Shown here one piece after another: positions 15,893 to 25,266 of a stretch of DNA of 64,000 nucleotides. Position numbers and translations under genes: made by a program. The notes under the pieces are model-generated. The model was not told where the DNA came from and ran no database searches. It worked only from the letters and a program-made list of their open reading frames with translations. Origin of the DNA: Thiopseudomonas acetoxidans (GTDB lineage: Bacteria; Pseudomonadota; Gammaproteobacteria; Pseudomonadales; Pseudomonadaceae); assembly GCF_030362935.1 (NCBI RefSeq), contig NZ_JAUCDY010000001.1, forward strand, positions 310,001 through 374,000. Direction: 5' to 3'. The stretch's first letter is position 1, and each line of letters opens with the position of its first letter.

Positions 15893-18592
15893 TTACTTTT
15901 TTTCTGCTCGCTGGCGAATGCGTTTAATAATTAAGTCACTGACATGGTTATTTAGCTGAATACTGGCTAAAAGGGCGTACAGGTTTTGCTCTAAGTTGAA
16001 ATTAAAATGGATGGGGCGACCGTTTTCAAACTGTGGATTACTGCCTTCAAGGCGTATATGTAAAATTAGCTTACCATCTTTATCAAAGTTTAGATCGCTT
16101 TTTAAGACTTGGAAGTGGAAGTCATCCAGCGCCTGATTCAGCAGGTCGAGTGCGGGATTGTTCTTTGCCATCGACTGTAATTCTGCTGAGCGAAACCTGA
16201 GTGTGCCTGGGTTGCGCGCCTCTAGCTTGCCTTTATCTATACGCACGCCATTAAGGTTTACAATAAGTGGGATTTGCCCATCGATGGTACCGTTACCCGC
16301 CAATCCGTCAGTGGGATAGACCTTCATAAGCTGCTGGAGTTCTAAGCCTTGGATATCGATCAGTACCGGGCTGTCTTGGTTGAGCTGGATACTGTGTTGG
16401 TCAGCGTAAAGATTGCCATTGAGCAGTTGCGCGAAAATACTCTGCCAAGCAAGTGTGCCGCTAGCTGGATCGTTGAAGTTGGCATTAAAACTGGCGCTAT
16501 TAATGTTGATGTTGCTTAGCGGGACGCCGGGGTTGATTTGCTTGATTGAAAATACCGGCAGCTGCACGCTTAGTTTGTCGCCGTTAAGTTTGGCGTTTAA
16601 TTCAACGTTTACATCGGTTAGTTCGCTGCTGTTATAGATGCCATTAAGATGCTCAGCAGTGCTAGAGAACGTGGCGGTTAAGGGAGCATTGCTGCGGTAG
16701 TTTAGCTTTAGTTGGTAGCTGGTTTTGCCGCGCTGTAAATCCAAGAGCTCTGGCCAGTCGCGTAACGTTTTTTGAATAGGGTTGTGCTCGGCAAAATTAA
16801 TTTCTTGTAGCTGGCTGTGCAGGTTAAATTTGTCGAGGTTGCCTTGCAGCTGATTATCCAGCTTAAAACCATGCTCAGAGTGCAGCTGTGCGTTCGCTTT
16901 AAACTGCTCTAAGGTGCCGGTTAGGTTGGCGTCGAGCATCCAGTTCTGCGGTTTTAATGCATTGCTTTTTAGGCTGTTTAGTTCTGCATCCAAACGGGCG
17001 TTTAGCGTTAATTGCGACAGCGTGCTGTGCGCGCCCTGGATGTCGAAGCGTTGCAGTTTGGTGCTAAAGCTTTTGCTGCTTAAATCATTGATGAGTCGGT
17101 TTTTTTGGCTGGTGATGGTCGCTGGCTGCCGTAGCCACAGGTGCATATCTTTCTCATTTACCTCTGCTTGCAGAATCAGTCCGCCAGCAAGCTGTTCCAG
17201 CAGCGTGCTGTCATGTTGGTAGCTGTCCATGACAAAACTGAGCCCAGTATTGTTGAGCGTGGCGTTCCAGCTAGCCCAATCTGCTGCGTGCTCAAGTGAG
17301 CTTTCAGCGCTGAGTTTTAGGGTCAGTCCTTTGATTTTATGACCCGCATAAGCGGCAGAGATATTGTCGGCGCTGGCTAAAAGCTGGCCTGTTGCGCGTT
17401 GATTGGCGTAGTGAAAATCCAGTTTAGTGTGGTAGCGACCTTGACTGATTTGGTAGTTTTTGGGCCATGCGGTCAGAGTTTTCGCCAGTGGATTGTTGCG
17501 CTGCAAATTAAGACTGGCTAGCTCAAGACTGGCGTTTAGTTGTTGCTGGTGCCAGGTGGTTTGGCTGGTGAACTTAATCCCATGACTGCCGTTTAATTGC
17601 ATGTGCGCGCTTAGTTCGTCCAGGGTGCCGCTGATGAGCCCTTCTAGTTGCCAGTCCTGTGGGTGTAACTCAGGGTGTTGTAGCTGTTTGATGCTGGCTT
17701 GGATGGGGACATGCAGTTGCAGTTGGGCAAGAGTATCTTGCTGTGCGACTAGGCTGGCTTGTTCGATGCGCGCTGTGATGTGTTGCGCTTGGAATTCATT
17801 GAAGTGCCAGTTAGGTAGGCTGAGCTGCAGCTCCCCCTGTTCCAGTTGCCCACGCCATTGCTCGCCACTGGTGTCGAGTGTCAGTGTGCCATTCAAACGC
17901 GCCTGTGCTGTGCCTTCACTGTGCAGCTCAACCGCGAGTACTTGGATAGCGCTGTTTTCGTTGCTGTTTGCCAAGCTTTGGGTGCGCAACGTGATGCGTT
18001 CAGGCTGATAGAGAGGGTCGATACTCTCAAGCCAGTCACCTTGCAGCTGCTCGATACTGAGATTGGCGTCGAGTTGGTCAGGTTGCCACAGTTTTTGGCT
18101 GTGGTTGGCGGTTAGGTTGAGTTGACCGGTTAGCACGCCAAGATTGCTGATGCTGAGGTCGATGTGTTCAATATGTAGATTTTTAGGCAGCAGGCTTAGG
18201 TAAGGGGTTAGCTCGGGGGTGTTGTCGGGTTGCGGACTGTCCTGTTCGCTAAAGCTGTCTGGGTTAATTAAGCCGCTGAGCTTGTATGCGCTAACCAGCT
18301 CAAGGCTGGGTGTGAGCCAATTCCAGCTAAGTTGTAGTTGCTCGATTTCAATATGCTGCTCTTGGTAGTACGCAACGGCACGTGCGGCGCTAAAACCACT
18401 AAGCTGCCAGCGAGGTTGCTCAAAGTGCAGCTGGATATCTTGTTTGGCCAGCAGATATGGCAGGCTGTAGGGCAGGGTGAAGATGGCAAGACAAATAATT
18501 AAAACAAACGCCAGCACGCCGCCAAGCAACCATTTTGCCCAGCGGACGTGGTGGGTGTATTTTTTAAGTGCAGAAAAAAATAACATACTCAA
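15893..18592 (-). CDS. ydbH: YdbH, AsmA-like intermembrane phospholipid transport protein
   Basis: An 899-residue protein with one N-terminal membrane anchor (about residues 20-42, WLLGGVLAFVLIICLAIF) and a long periplasmic body of repeating beta strands. The C-terminal region (GNGTIDGQIPLIVNLNGVRI, then LEARNPGTLRFRS) is the DctA/YdbH-type domain of AsmA-like proteins. With TamB and YhdP, YdbH is one of three partly redundant proteins carrying phospholipids from the inner to the outer membrane in E. coli. It heads a three-gene minus-strand operon with ynbE and ydbL. Two internal segments look alike (the LNA-L-DNLTGTLEQF and L-SGTLDELSAHMQLNGSHG regions), consistent with a repeated groove. 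Confidence 0.9.
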   Translation of the reverse strand: MSMLFFSALKKYTHHVRWAKWLLGGVLAFVLIICLAIFTLPYSLPYLLAKQDIQLHFEQPRWQLSGFSAARAVAYYQEQHIEIEQLQLSWNWLTPSLELVSAYKLSGLINPDSFSEQDSPQPDNTPELTPYLSLLPKNLHIEHIDLSISNLGVLTGQLNLTANHSQKLWQPDQLDANLSIEQLQGDWLESIDPLYQPERITLRTQSLANSNENSAIQVLAVELHSEGTAQARLNGTLTLDTSGEQWRGQLEQGELQLSLPNWHFNEFQAQHITARIEQASLVAQQDTLAQLQLHVPIQASIKQLQHPELHPQDWQLEGLISGTLDELSAHMQLNGSHGIKFTSQTTWHQQQLNASLELASLNLQRNNPLAKTLTAWPKNYQISQGRYHTKLDFHYANQRATGQLLASADNISAAYAGHKIKGLTLKLSAESSLEHAADWASWNATLNNTGLSFVMDSYQHDSTLLEQLAGGLILQAEVNEKDMHLWLRQPATITSQKNRLINDLSSKSFSTKLQRFDIQGAHSTLSQLTLNARLDAELNSLKSNALKPQNWMLDANLTGTLEQFKANAQLHSEHGFKLDNQLQGNLDKFNLHSQLQEINFAEHNPIQKTLRDWPELLDLQRGKTSYQLKLNYRSNAPLTATFSSTAEHLNGIYNSSELTDVNVELNAKLNGDKLSVQLPVFSIKQINPGVPLSNININSASFNANFNDPASGTLAWQSIFAQLLNGNLYADQHSIQLNQDSPVLIDIQGLELQQLMKVYPTDGLAGNGTIDGQIPLIVNLNGVRIDKGKLEARNPGTLRFRSAELQSMAKNNPALDLLNQALDDFHFQVLKSDLNFDKDGKLILHIRLEGSNPQFENGRPIHFNFNLEQNLYALLASIQLNNHVSDLIIKRIRQRAEKK

Positions 18593-18744
18593 ATGCCCGA
18601 GTGAGTGTGCCTAGAGTATAAGGGATTTAGTCGAGTAACCCCTGGATAACTTCTGTTGCAGCGTAAATTTTTGGGCTATACCGCTTCAATCGACAGCTTT
18701 GTGATGTCGCTAGCGCCTAAAAGTTTAGCGCCAATACGAGGTTG

Positions 18745-18769
18745 CTTCAGCTTGGCTTAAGCCTAAACT
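18745..18769 (+). promoter_or_regulatory. Candidate PmrA/QseB-type operator and -10 element
   Basis: CTTCAG (18745-18750), a 5-bp spacer and CTTAAG (18756-18761) form the CTTAAG-N5-CTTAAG arrangement bound by PmrA/QseB-class regulators, with one mismatch. A weak -10, TAAACT, lies 2 bp further (18764-18769), so the box would sit over the -35 region. The downstream operon encodes just such a regulator, suggesting autoregulation (inference). Confidence 0.5.
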
Positions 18770-18825
18770 GTTAAATTCCCCAGCACATAGTGGTGTGCAA
18801 AAGATTGGATGAGAACGAGAGCCTG

Positions 18826-19137
18826 ATGATTAAATACAGTATAAATCTGCTAACCCTGCTTTTAAGTATGTGGCTGGTTACGGCGAGTGCATCTTCCAAG
18901 CTGGATCATGATGAGGCGTTAAGGCTGAGTCAGTCAGGGCAAATTTTAAGCTTTCAAACGCTGCTTAATGATGCTGATAAACGCTATCCGCAGTCGCATT
19001 TACTCGAAGTTAAACTCAAACAAAAGCACGGTCGTTTTGTTTATAAAGTAGAGTTGTTAACTCCAGCTAAAGAGGTGCGCAAGCTTAGATATGATGCGCA
19101 GAGTGGCGAGTTGTTGAAAGATGAAGAGGATGATTAA
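18826..19137 (+). CDS. PepSY-domain periplasmic protein
   Basis: A 103-residue exported protein. The signal peptide ends at TASA-SS (about residue 22), followed by a single PepSY domain: LDHDEALRLSQSGQILSFQ, then LEVKLKQKHGRFVYKVELL and KLRYDAQSGELLKDEEDD. Such proteins are often encoded with two-component systems and may tune the sensor in the periplasm. ATG 18826 is preferred over an upstream GTG at 18790, since it gives a clean signal peptide and follows GAGAGC. The stop codon shares its last base with the ATG of the response regulator, so the genes are coupled. Confidence 0.85.
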   Translation: MIKYSINLLTLLLSMWLVTASASSKLDHDEALRLSQSGQILSFQTLLNDADKRYPQSHLLEVKLKQKHGRFVYKVELLTPAKEVRKLRYDAQSGELLKDEEDD

Positions 19138-19805
19138 TGCGCTTGCTCTTGGTGGAAGATAATGTGGCTTTGGCGGATGATTTGTGTGCCGGGCTTAAGC
19201 AGCTGGGCTACGCAGTAGACTGGTTGGTTGATGGGCGTGATGCAGCGGTGCAAGGAGCGGTTGAGCCTTATGATTTGATTATCTTGGATTTGGGCTTGCC
19301 GGGTAAATCAGGCATGGAAGTGTTGCAAGAATGGCGGGCTAATCAGATTACTACGCCGGTATTAATTCTAACGGCGCGTAGCTCATGGAGTGAGCGCGTG
19401 GATGGCTTAAAGGCGGGAGCCGATGATTATTTAACCAAGCCTTTCCATCAGGAAGAACTGTTTTTACGTGTTCAAGCCTTGTTGCGACGCAGTCATGGTT
19501 TTTCCAACCAGACTAAAATCCAAGTGGCAGATTTGCAGCTTGATGAGGAGCGTCAAGTAGCAGTGCAGCAAGGAAAGGAAATAATCCTTACGGCAGCTGA
19601 GTTTAGTTTGCTGCGTTATTTTATGTTGCATGCCGGCAAGTTGCTGTCGAAAGGGCATTTAGAAGAGCATCTTTATGCCGGTGAATTGGAGCCGGATTCC
19701 AATGTGTTGGAGGTGCATGTCAGTCATCTACGGCGCAAACTGGGAAAAAGCTGTATTGAAACGCGCCGTGGGCAGGGCTATCTCTTTACGGGAGCCCCTG
19801 AATGA
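19137..19805 (+). CDS. OmpR/PhoB-family response regulator
   Basis: A 222-residue regulator with a receiver domain (LLVEDN at the start, phospho-acceptor Asp51 in YDLIILDLGLPGKSG, Lys in LTKPFHQEE) and a C-terminal winged helix (LTAAEFSLLRYFMLHAGKLL, then VLEVHVSHLRRKLG). It belongs to the QseB/PmrA-like subgroup. It lies between a PepSY gene and a sensor kinase with overlaps of 1 and 4 nt, so the three form one operon. The signal cannot be read from sequence. Membrane, divalent-cation or cationic-peptide stress would fit the subfamily (inference). Confidence 0.94.
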   Translation: MRLLLVEDNVALADDLCAGLKQLGYAVDWLVDGRDAAVQGAVEPYDLIILDLGLPGKSGMEVLQEWRANQITTPVLILTARSSWSERVDGLKAGADDYLTKPFHQEELFLRVQALLRRSHGFSNQTKIQVADLQLDEERQVAVQQGKEIILTAAEFSLLRYFMLHAGKLLSKGHLEEHLYAGELEPDSNVLEVHVSHLRRKLGKSCIETRRGQGYLFTGAPE

Positions 19806-21121
19806 GGCGTTCAATCAGCCGCCAGTTGACGCTAGGTTTGACCGCTATTTTGTTGCTAGCGGGGTTGCTGGTGGTGCAGACAAGCTTTTGGTTGCTTGAG
19901 CATGGCGTGCGTAATTACAGCCAGCAACGGCTACAGGTGCAGTCGCGAAACCTGCTGGCCTCACTTATCAGAGATGAGGACGATCAATTAATAGTCAATG
20001 AACGGCATCATGATGCGGTTTTTTTACAGCCTTTTTCGGGACATTATTTTGTTATCGAACTCGAAGGCACACGCTGGCGCTCGCGCTCGTTATGGGATTT
20101 TCAGTTATTACCTTTGCCGCAGGAGTCATTTGCCCAAGGGCTTATACCCGGCCCATTGGGGCAGCAGCTTTTACTGTATACCGGTGAGTATCGCTACGCC
20201 GATAGCAAAATTAGAGTCACGGTTGCGCAGGATTACAGCCCGATTTTAGCCAGCTTTCGACGGGCGCAACTGATAGGGGTCGCATTGGGTTTTGTGGTGC
20301 TGCTGATGGTGTTGTTGGGGCAGCGTTGGCTAGTTAGAAAAGCGCTTAAGCCGCTGGAAAATGCGCGCCAACAATTATTGCAGTTGCAGTCAGGTCAGCG
20401 AGCACGACTTGAGCAGCAGGTGCCAGAAGAAATCCAGCCATTGGTTGAGCAGGTTAACCGCCTATTAGTACATACGGAAAAAAGGCTGAAACGCTCACGC
20501 AATGCAGTGGGCAATTTGGGGCATGCATTGAAAACGCCTTTGGCAGTGCTGACCAGTCTGTTAGCTCGACCTGAGTTACAGGCATATCCGGAATTATTAG
20601 CTAGCTTGACCGAGCATTTACAACAAATTGAGCAGCGCATTAGTCGTGAAATGGCGCGCGCACGCCTGTCAGGTGAGGCTTTGCCCGGTGCTTATTTCGA
20701 CTGTGAGCAGGAGTTGCCCAGTCTTATCCAGCTTATGAGTACGATACATGGCGAGCGACTGCAGTTTTCTTGGCAAGCTCCGGCTCAGCTCAAGCTGCCC
20801 TGGGAGCGGGATGATATGTTGGAAATGCTAGGTAATGTGCTGGATAACGCCGGCAAATGGGCGCGCAGTAAAGTGCAGCTGCAGATCACCCAGCAAGGAC
20901 CGTACATTGTAATTCACGTGGATGATGATGGCCCCGGCATCGAGCTGCAACGGCGTGAACAGGTGCAACAGCGCGGGACGCGTTTAGATGAACAGGTGCA
21001 GGGACATGGGCTTGGCTTGGGAATTGTGCGTGATATTGTTGATGCGCTAGCCGGCACACTAACGTTGAATGAAAGCTCACTGGGTGGGTTGCGTGTCACT
21101 CTGTGTTTGCGTTTGCCCTGA
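19802..21121 (+). CDS. Membrane sensor histidine kinase
   Basis: A 439-residue kinase: membrane helices at about residues 9-30 and 155-177 flank a periplasmic sensor region of some 125 residues. A HAMP-like linker (RKALKPLENARQQLLQLQSG) follows, then the dimerisation helix with the phosphorylated His in GNLGHALKTPLAVL, and a catalytic domain with N-box NVLDNAGKWA, G1 DDDGPGI and G2 GHGLGLGIV. The HALKTPL form of the H-box places it with the PhoQ/QseC-like kinases. Its start overlaps the regulator stop by 4 nt. It is the last gene of the operon. Confidence 0.94.
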   Translation: MRRSISRQLTLGLTAILLLAGLLVVQTSFWLLEHGVRNYSQQRLQVQSRNLLASLIRDEDDQLIVNERHHDAVFLQPFSGHYFVIELEGTRWRSRSLWDFQLLPLPQESFAQGLIPGPLGQQLLLYTGEYRYADSKIRVTVAQDYSPILASFRRAQLIGVALGFVVLLMVLLGQRWLVRKALKPLENARQQLLQLQSGQRARLEQQVPEEIQPLVEQVNRLLVHTEKRLKRSRNAVGNLGHALKTPLAVLTSLLARPELQAYPELLASLTEHLQQIEQRISREMARARLSGEALPGAYFDCEQELPSLIQLMSTIHGERLQFSWQAPAQLKLPWERDDMLEMLGNVLDNAGKWARSKVQLQITQQGPYIVIHVDDDGPGIELQRREQVQQRGTRLDEQVQGHGLGLGIVRDIVDALAGTLTLNESSLGGLRVTLCLRLP

Positions 21122-21205
21122 GCTTTGCGCGCTAAACAAGCACGATTAACGCTTTATTAGACCAACCTGATTATAGACAAAAGCACTTTGATAGCTCTAT
21201 ATGTT

Positions 21206-21306
21206 AGAATTAGCCACTTTATCTGCCTAAGTTCAAATATTTTTTTTGGGGGAGGTTGTTCTAAAAGTCTGTAAATAGGAGAATTAGCCGCTTTACTGAC
21301 TTTTAG
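21206..21306 (+). promoter_or_regulatory. hemA leader with a direct repeat and a hairpin
   Basis: AGAATTAGCCACTTTA (21206-21221) recurs at 21280-21295 with one base changed (AGAATTAGCCGCTTTA). A perfect 9-bp inverted repeat, CTAAAAGTC (21261-21269) and GACTTTTAG (21298-21306), ends 9 nt before the hemA ATG and encloses the second repeat and the only strong SD-like AGGAG in the leader (21277-21281). Control of heme synthesis here is an inference. Confidence 0.45.
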
Positions 21307-21315
21307 CGACGGTGC

Positions 21316-22581
21316 ATGGCTTTTATTGCTTTAGGAATCAACCATAAAACGGCCTCAGTAGCAGTGCGTGAGCGTGTTGCTTTTAGTCCAGATCGTTTAA
21401 CCGATGCTTTACGCGAATTGTGCCGTGAGGCAGGCGCACGCGAGGCTGCCATTCTATCAACCTGTAACCGCAGTGAGCTCTATCTTGAAATGGAGCCCAG
21501 CCAAGAACGCGCGGTGATTGAGTGGCTGGCTAACTACCATGGTTTGCAGGCAGAAGAATTACACAGTTGCGCGTATACCCATACGCATGAACAAGCTGTG
21601 CGGCATATGATGCGCGTTGCCTGTGGTCTGGATTCGCTGGTGTTGGGTGAGCCGCAAATTTTGGGGCAGATAAAGTCCTCCTATGCGGTGGCGCGTGAAG
21701 CCGGCACCTTAGGTCCTTTGTTGGGACGTTTATTCCAAGCTACTTTCAGTACCGCTAAAACAGTGCGCACAGACACAGCAATTGGTGAAAACCCTGTCTC
21801 TGTAGCCTTTGCTGCGGTGAGTTTAGCTAAACAGATATTTAGTGATTTAAGCCAAAGCCAAGCGCTGCTTATTGGTGCGGGCGAAACCATTACGCTGGTG
21901 GCGCGACACCTGCATGAGCAGGGTTTGAAAAATATAGTAGTGGCTAACCGTACGCTGGAGCGTGCCGCGCTGTTGACAGAAGAGTTCGGTGCCAAGGCAG
22001 TGTTGCTGTCAGAAATCCCTGATGCCTTGATTCATAGCGATATTGTGATTAGCTCTACGGCGAGTCAATTGCCTATTTTAGGCAAGGGTGCGGTTGAGCG
22101 TGCGTTAAAGCTGCGCAAACACAAACCTATATTTATGGTGGATATCGCCGTACCGCGCGATATTGAGTCGCAAGTAGGCGAGTTGGATGATGTCTATCTG
22201 TACACGGTAGATGACTTGCATGAAGTGGTCTCTGAAAACCTGAAAAGCCGTCAAGGTGCAGCCAAAGCAGCCGAAGATTTGGTGGTGCAGGGTACTTCAG
22301 ACTTTATGCAGCGTTTGCGTGAGCTGGAAGCCGTTGATGTGTTGCGTTCATACCGTCAGCAGGGCGAGCAATTACGCGATGAAGAATTACAAAAAGCCCT
22401 GCGCTCACTCGCCAATGGCACGAATGCCGAAGATGCGTTGACCCAATTGGCGCGGGGATTAACTAACAAATTACTGCATACGCCAAGTGTGCAGTTAAAG
22501 CGTTTATCTGCGGATGGCCGTCACGAAGCCCTCGCTGTGGCGCAAGAATTATTTGGCTTAAATTCAGGTGAAACTAATTAA
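21316..22581 (+). CDS. hemA: Glutamyl-tRNA reductase
   Basis: HemA reduces glutamyl-tRNA to glutamate-1-semialdehyde, the committed step of C5-pathway tetrapyrrole synthesis; HemL, encoded at 56.3-57.6 kb, takes the product. The 421-residue enzyme has the catalytic Cys in LSTCNRSELY (about residue 50), the GLDSLVLGEPQILGQ motif, and the NADPH-binding Rossmann region LLIGAGETI. The C-terminal helices form the dimerisation domain. It is followed directly by prfA (1-nt overlap), the classical gammaproteobacterial hemA-prfA-prmC order. Its leader has an unusual repeat and hairpin arrangement. Confidence 0.98.
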   Translation: MAFIALGINHKTASVAVRERVAFSPDRLTDALRELCREAGAREAAILSTCNRSELYLEMEPSQERAVIEWLANYHGLQAEELHSCAYTHTHEQAVRHMMRVACGLDSLVLGEPQILGQIKSSYAVAREAGTLGPLLGRLFQATFSTAKTVRTDTAIGENPVSVAFAAVSLAKQIFSDLSQSQALLIGAGETITLVARHLHEQGLKNIVVANRTLERAALLTEEFGAKAVLLSEIPDALIHSDIVISSTASQLPILGKGAVERALKLRKHKPIFMVDIAVPRDIESQVGELDDVYLYTVDDLHEVVSENLKSRQGAAKAAEDLVVQGTSDFMQRLRELEAVDVLRSYRQQGEQLRDEELQKALRSLANGTNAEDALTQLARGLTNKLLHTPSVQLKRLSADGRHEALAVAQELFGLNSGETN

Positions 22582-23663
22582 TGAAAGCCTCCTTATTAAA
22601 TCGTTTAGATGCCTTAGTTGACCGTTACGAAGAACTCACCGCATTGCTAGGCGATGCGCAGGTGATTAGCGACCAAAATCAGTTCCGCGCGTATTCCAAA
22701 GAATATGCCGAAGTGGAACCTGTGGTGCAGGCCTATCAAAGCTGGAATAAACTAAAAAACGATCTGGCTGAAGCACAAACGTTGCTTAAAGACAGCGATC
22801 CTGATGTGCGGGAAATGGCTGTTGAAGAAGTTGCTGAGTGCAAAACTGCCATCGAAAAGCTGGAAGCTGACCTGCAAGTATTGCTGTTACCTAAAGACCC
22901 TAACGACAGTCGTAACGTGTTTCTAGAGGTACGTGCTGGAACGGGCGGTGATGAGGCGGCTATTTTTTCGGGCGACTTGTTTCGTATGTACTGCCGTTAT
23001 GCGGAACGCCAAGGCTGGCGCGTGGAAGTGCTATCCGCGCATGAGGGCGAGCACGGCGGTTTTAAGGAAGTTATTGCCCGGGTTGAGGGCGACAATGTTT
23101 ACGGTCGTTTAAAATTTGAGTCCGGCGCACACCGTGTACAGCGTGTGCCAGAAACAGAATCCCAAGGACGCGTACATACATCAGCCTGTACCGTGGCTGT
23201 GTTAGCCGAGCCGGATGAGCAAGCAGCGATTGAAATTAACCCTGCAGATTTACGCGTGGATACCTATCGTGCCTCGGGCGCGGGTGGGCAGCACGTAAAC
23301 AAAACGGATTCTGCCGTGCGTATTACGCATATTCCAACGGGATTTGTAGTGGAATGCCAAGAAGAGCGCTCGCAGCACAAAAACCGTGCCCGCGCTATGG
23401 GTTGGTTAGCAGCACGCTTACAAGATCAGCAAACCTCAGCTGCGCAAAAAGAAATGACCGATGCTCGACGTTCGTTGGTGGGTAGTGGTGATCGTTCTGA
23501 ACGTATTCGCACCTACAACTATCCGCAGGGGCGCGTGACCGATCACCGTATTAATCTGACGCTCTATTCGCTGGACAGTGTTATTCAGGGAGAGCTGGAA
23601 CACATTATTGATCCCTTGTTGATGGAGTACCAGGCCGATCAGCTGGCTGCTCTGGATGAGTAA
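22581..23663 (+). CDS. prfA: Peptide chain release factor 1
   Basis: RF1 terminates translation at UAA and UAG. The 360-residue product has the coiled N-terminal domain, the EVRAGTGGDEA segment, a stop-codon-recognition loop with the PET tripeptide (RVPETESQGRVHT), and the catalytic GGQ in ASGAGGQHVNKTDSA, whose Gln is methylated by PrmC. The ATG overlaps the last base of the hemA stop codon. prmC, encoding its modifying enzyme, begins 5 bp after its stop. Standard length and organisation. Confidence 0.98.
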   Translation: MKASLLNRLDALVDRYEELTALLGDAQVISDQNQFRAYSKEYAEVEPVVQAYQSWNKLKNDLAEAQTLLKDSDPDVREMAVEEVAECKTAIEKLEADLQVLLLPKDPNDSRNVFLEVRAGTGGDEAAIFSGDLFRMYCRYAERQGWRVEVLSAHEGEHGGFKEVIARVEGDNVYGRLKFESGAHRVQRVPETESQGRVHTSACTVAVLAEPDEQAAIEINPADLRVDTYRASGAGGQHVNKTDSAVRITHIPTGFVVECQEERSQHKNRARAMGWLAARLQDQQTSAAQKEMTDARRSLVGSGDRSERIRTYNYPQGRVTDHRINLTLYSLDSVIQGELEHIIDPLLMEYQADQLAALDE

Positions 23664-23668
23664 AAACT

Positions 23669-24520
23669 ATGGTCACTATTGCGTGTCTACTGCAACGCGC
23701 TCAGCAATTAAGTTCTCCCAGCGCCAAACTGGATGTGGAGTTGCTGCTGGCGCATGTACTCAAAAAACCGCGCAGTTATCTCTACACCTGGCCCGGTAAA
23801 GAGCTGGCTGGCGACCAACAAGCCGAATTTGAACAGCTGTTAGCGCGTCGCCATGCCGGTGAGCCCGTTGCCTATTTGCTTGGGCAGCAGGGTTTCTGGA
23901 CGCTTGATTTGCAGGTCAGTCCGCATACATTAATTCCCCGACCAGAAACCGAATTACTGGTCGAAACCGCGCTGTCTTTAGCGCAAGACAAACTGCCGGT
24001 GCGTGTTTTGGATTTGGGTACGGGAACTGGAGCTATTGCTTTGGCGTTAGCTAGTGAGCGACCGCAATGGCAGGTAACCGGAGTGGATTGCGTTGAGCAA
24101 GCGGTGCAATTGGCACAGCACAATGGCTTAAGTTGCCAGCAACCACAGGTACGTTTCCTGCAAAGCGATTGGTTTTCTGCGCTGAGCGATGAGTATTTTG
24201 AGCTCATTATCAGCAACCCACCGTACATTTCCCTAGATGACCCGCATTTGCAGCAAGGTGATGTGCGCTTTGAACCCTCCAGTGCTTTGGTTTCGGGCAC
24301 GGATGGTTTAGATGCTATTCGCCATATAGTGCGCCAAGCTGGACGTCACCTAGCTGAGCAAGGCTGGCTGCTGTTTGAACATGGTTATCAGCAAAGCACT
24401 GCGGTACGTGAATTGCTGGCGCAAGCGGGTTTTGTCAAAGTGCGCAGTGAGTGTGATTTATCAGGGCATGAGCGCGTGACCTTAGGGCAGTGGAGTAAGC
24501 GTGAGGCGATTGCATGCTAA
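23669..24520 (+). CDS. prmC: Release-factor glutamine methyltransferase
   Basis: PrmC transfers a methyl group from S-adenosylmethionine to the glutamine of the GGQ loop in RF1 and RF2. The 283-residue protein has the N-terminal helical substrate-binding domain, the RPETELLVE motif, the SAM-binding DLGTGTGAIALALA, and the substrate-gripping NPPY (IISNPPYISLDDP). It lies between prfA and a moeB-like gene in a compact operon, and its end overlaps the next start by 7 nt. Confidence 0.97.
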   Translation: MVTIACLLQRAQQLSSPSAKLDVELLLAHVLKKPRSYLYTWPGKELAGDQQAEFEQLLARRHAGEPVAYLLGQQGFWTLDLQVSPHTLIPRPETELLVETALSLAQDKLPVRVLDLGTGTGAIALALASERPQWQVTGVDCVEQAVQLAQHNGLSCQQPQVRFLQSDWFSALSDEYFELIISNPPYISLDDPHLQQGDVRFEPSSALVSGTDGLDAIRHIVRQAGRHLAEQGWLLFEHGYQQSTAVRELLAQAGFVKVRSECDLSGHERVTLGQWSKREAIAC

Positions 24521-25266
24521 CCGATGCTGAGCTGTTGCGTTACAGTCGACAAATTTTGCTGGCAGATGTCGATATTGCCGGACAACTTAAGCTTAAACAC
24601 AGCAAGGTGCTGATTGTTGGGCTGGGTGGGCTTGGCTCGCCCGTGGCTATGTATCTGGCAGCGGCGGGTGTTGGTGAGTTGCATTTGGCTGATTTTGATG
24701 TGGTCGACAGTACCAATTTGCAGCGCCAAGTCGTGCATACCACAGCCAGCGAAGGACAATTGAAAGTTGCTTCTGCCCAAGCGCGCCTACAAGCGCTTAA
24801 TCCTTTTATTCAAGTACATACACACAGTGAGCGTTTAGCAGCAACGAATCTTGAGCAGCTGGTGCAAGGCATGCATGTGGTCTTGGACTGTACGGATAAC
24901 TTTCGTATTCGCGATGAACTCAATGCCGCATGTTTTGCACAGCAAGTGGCTTGGGTGAGTGGCGCAGCGATTCGTTTATCCGGACAGTTGACAGCTTTTG
25001 ATCCACGCTCGGCAGACAGTCCTTGTTACCGTTGCTTGTTTGCAGACACTGAAGAGGAAAATTTAGGCTGCAATGAGGCTGGTGTGCTGGGCCCGCTGGT
25101 GGGCGTGATTGGTAGCCTGCAAGCAGCAGAAGCCGTTAAGATGCTGGTTGGTTTTGGTCGCTCTTTAGTAGGGCGTTTATTACTGATTGATATCGCCGAC
25201 AGCCGGTTTCGTGAGCTCAGGCTAAGCCGCGATCCAGACTGCTCTGTGTGTGGTAAACAGCGATGA
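24514..25266 (+). CDS. moeB: Molybdopterin-synthase adenylyltransferase (ThiF/HesA/MoeB family)
   Basis: The enzyme adenylates the C-terminal glycine of a ubiquitin-like sulfur carrier such as MoaD or ThiS. The 250-residue protein has the nucleotide-binding GLGGLGSPVAMYLAAAG, the conserved Arg region NLQRQVVHT, DCTDNFRIRDELN, and two zinc-binding Cys pairs (CYRC and CSVC). MoeB and ThiF cannot be separated securely by eye. Position after prmC and before murI, as in Pseudomonas, favours MoeB, while thiI, thiE, thiD and thiC elsewhere in the window leave a thiamine role open. It overlaps prmC by 7 nt and murI by 4 nt. Confidence 0.88.
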   Translation: MLTDAELLRYSRQILLADVDIAGQLKLKHSKVLIVGLGGLGSPVAMYLAAAGVGELHLADFDVVDSTNLQRQVVHTTASEGQLKVASAQARLQALNPFIQVHTHSERLAATNLEQLVQGMHVVLDCTDNFRIRDELNAACFAQQVAWVSGAAIRLSGQLTAFDPRSADSPCYRCLFADTEEENLGCNEAGVLGPLVGVIGSLQAAEAVKMLVGFGRSLVGRLLLIDIADSRFRELRLSRDPDCSVCGKQR

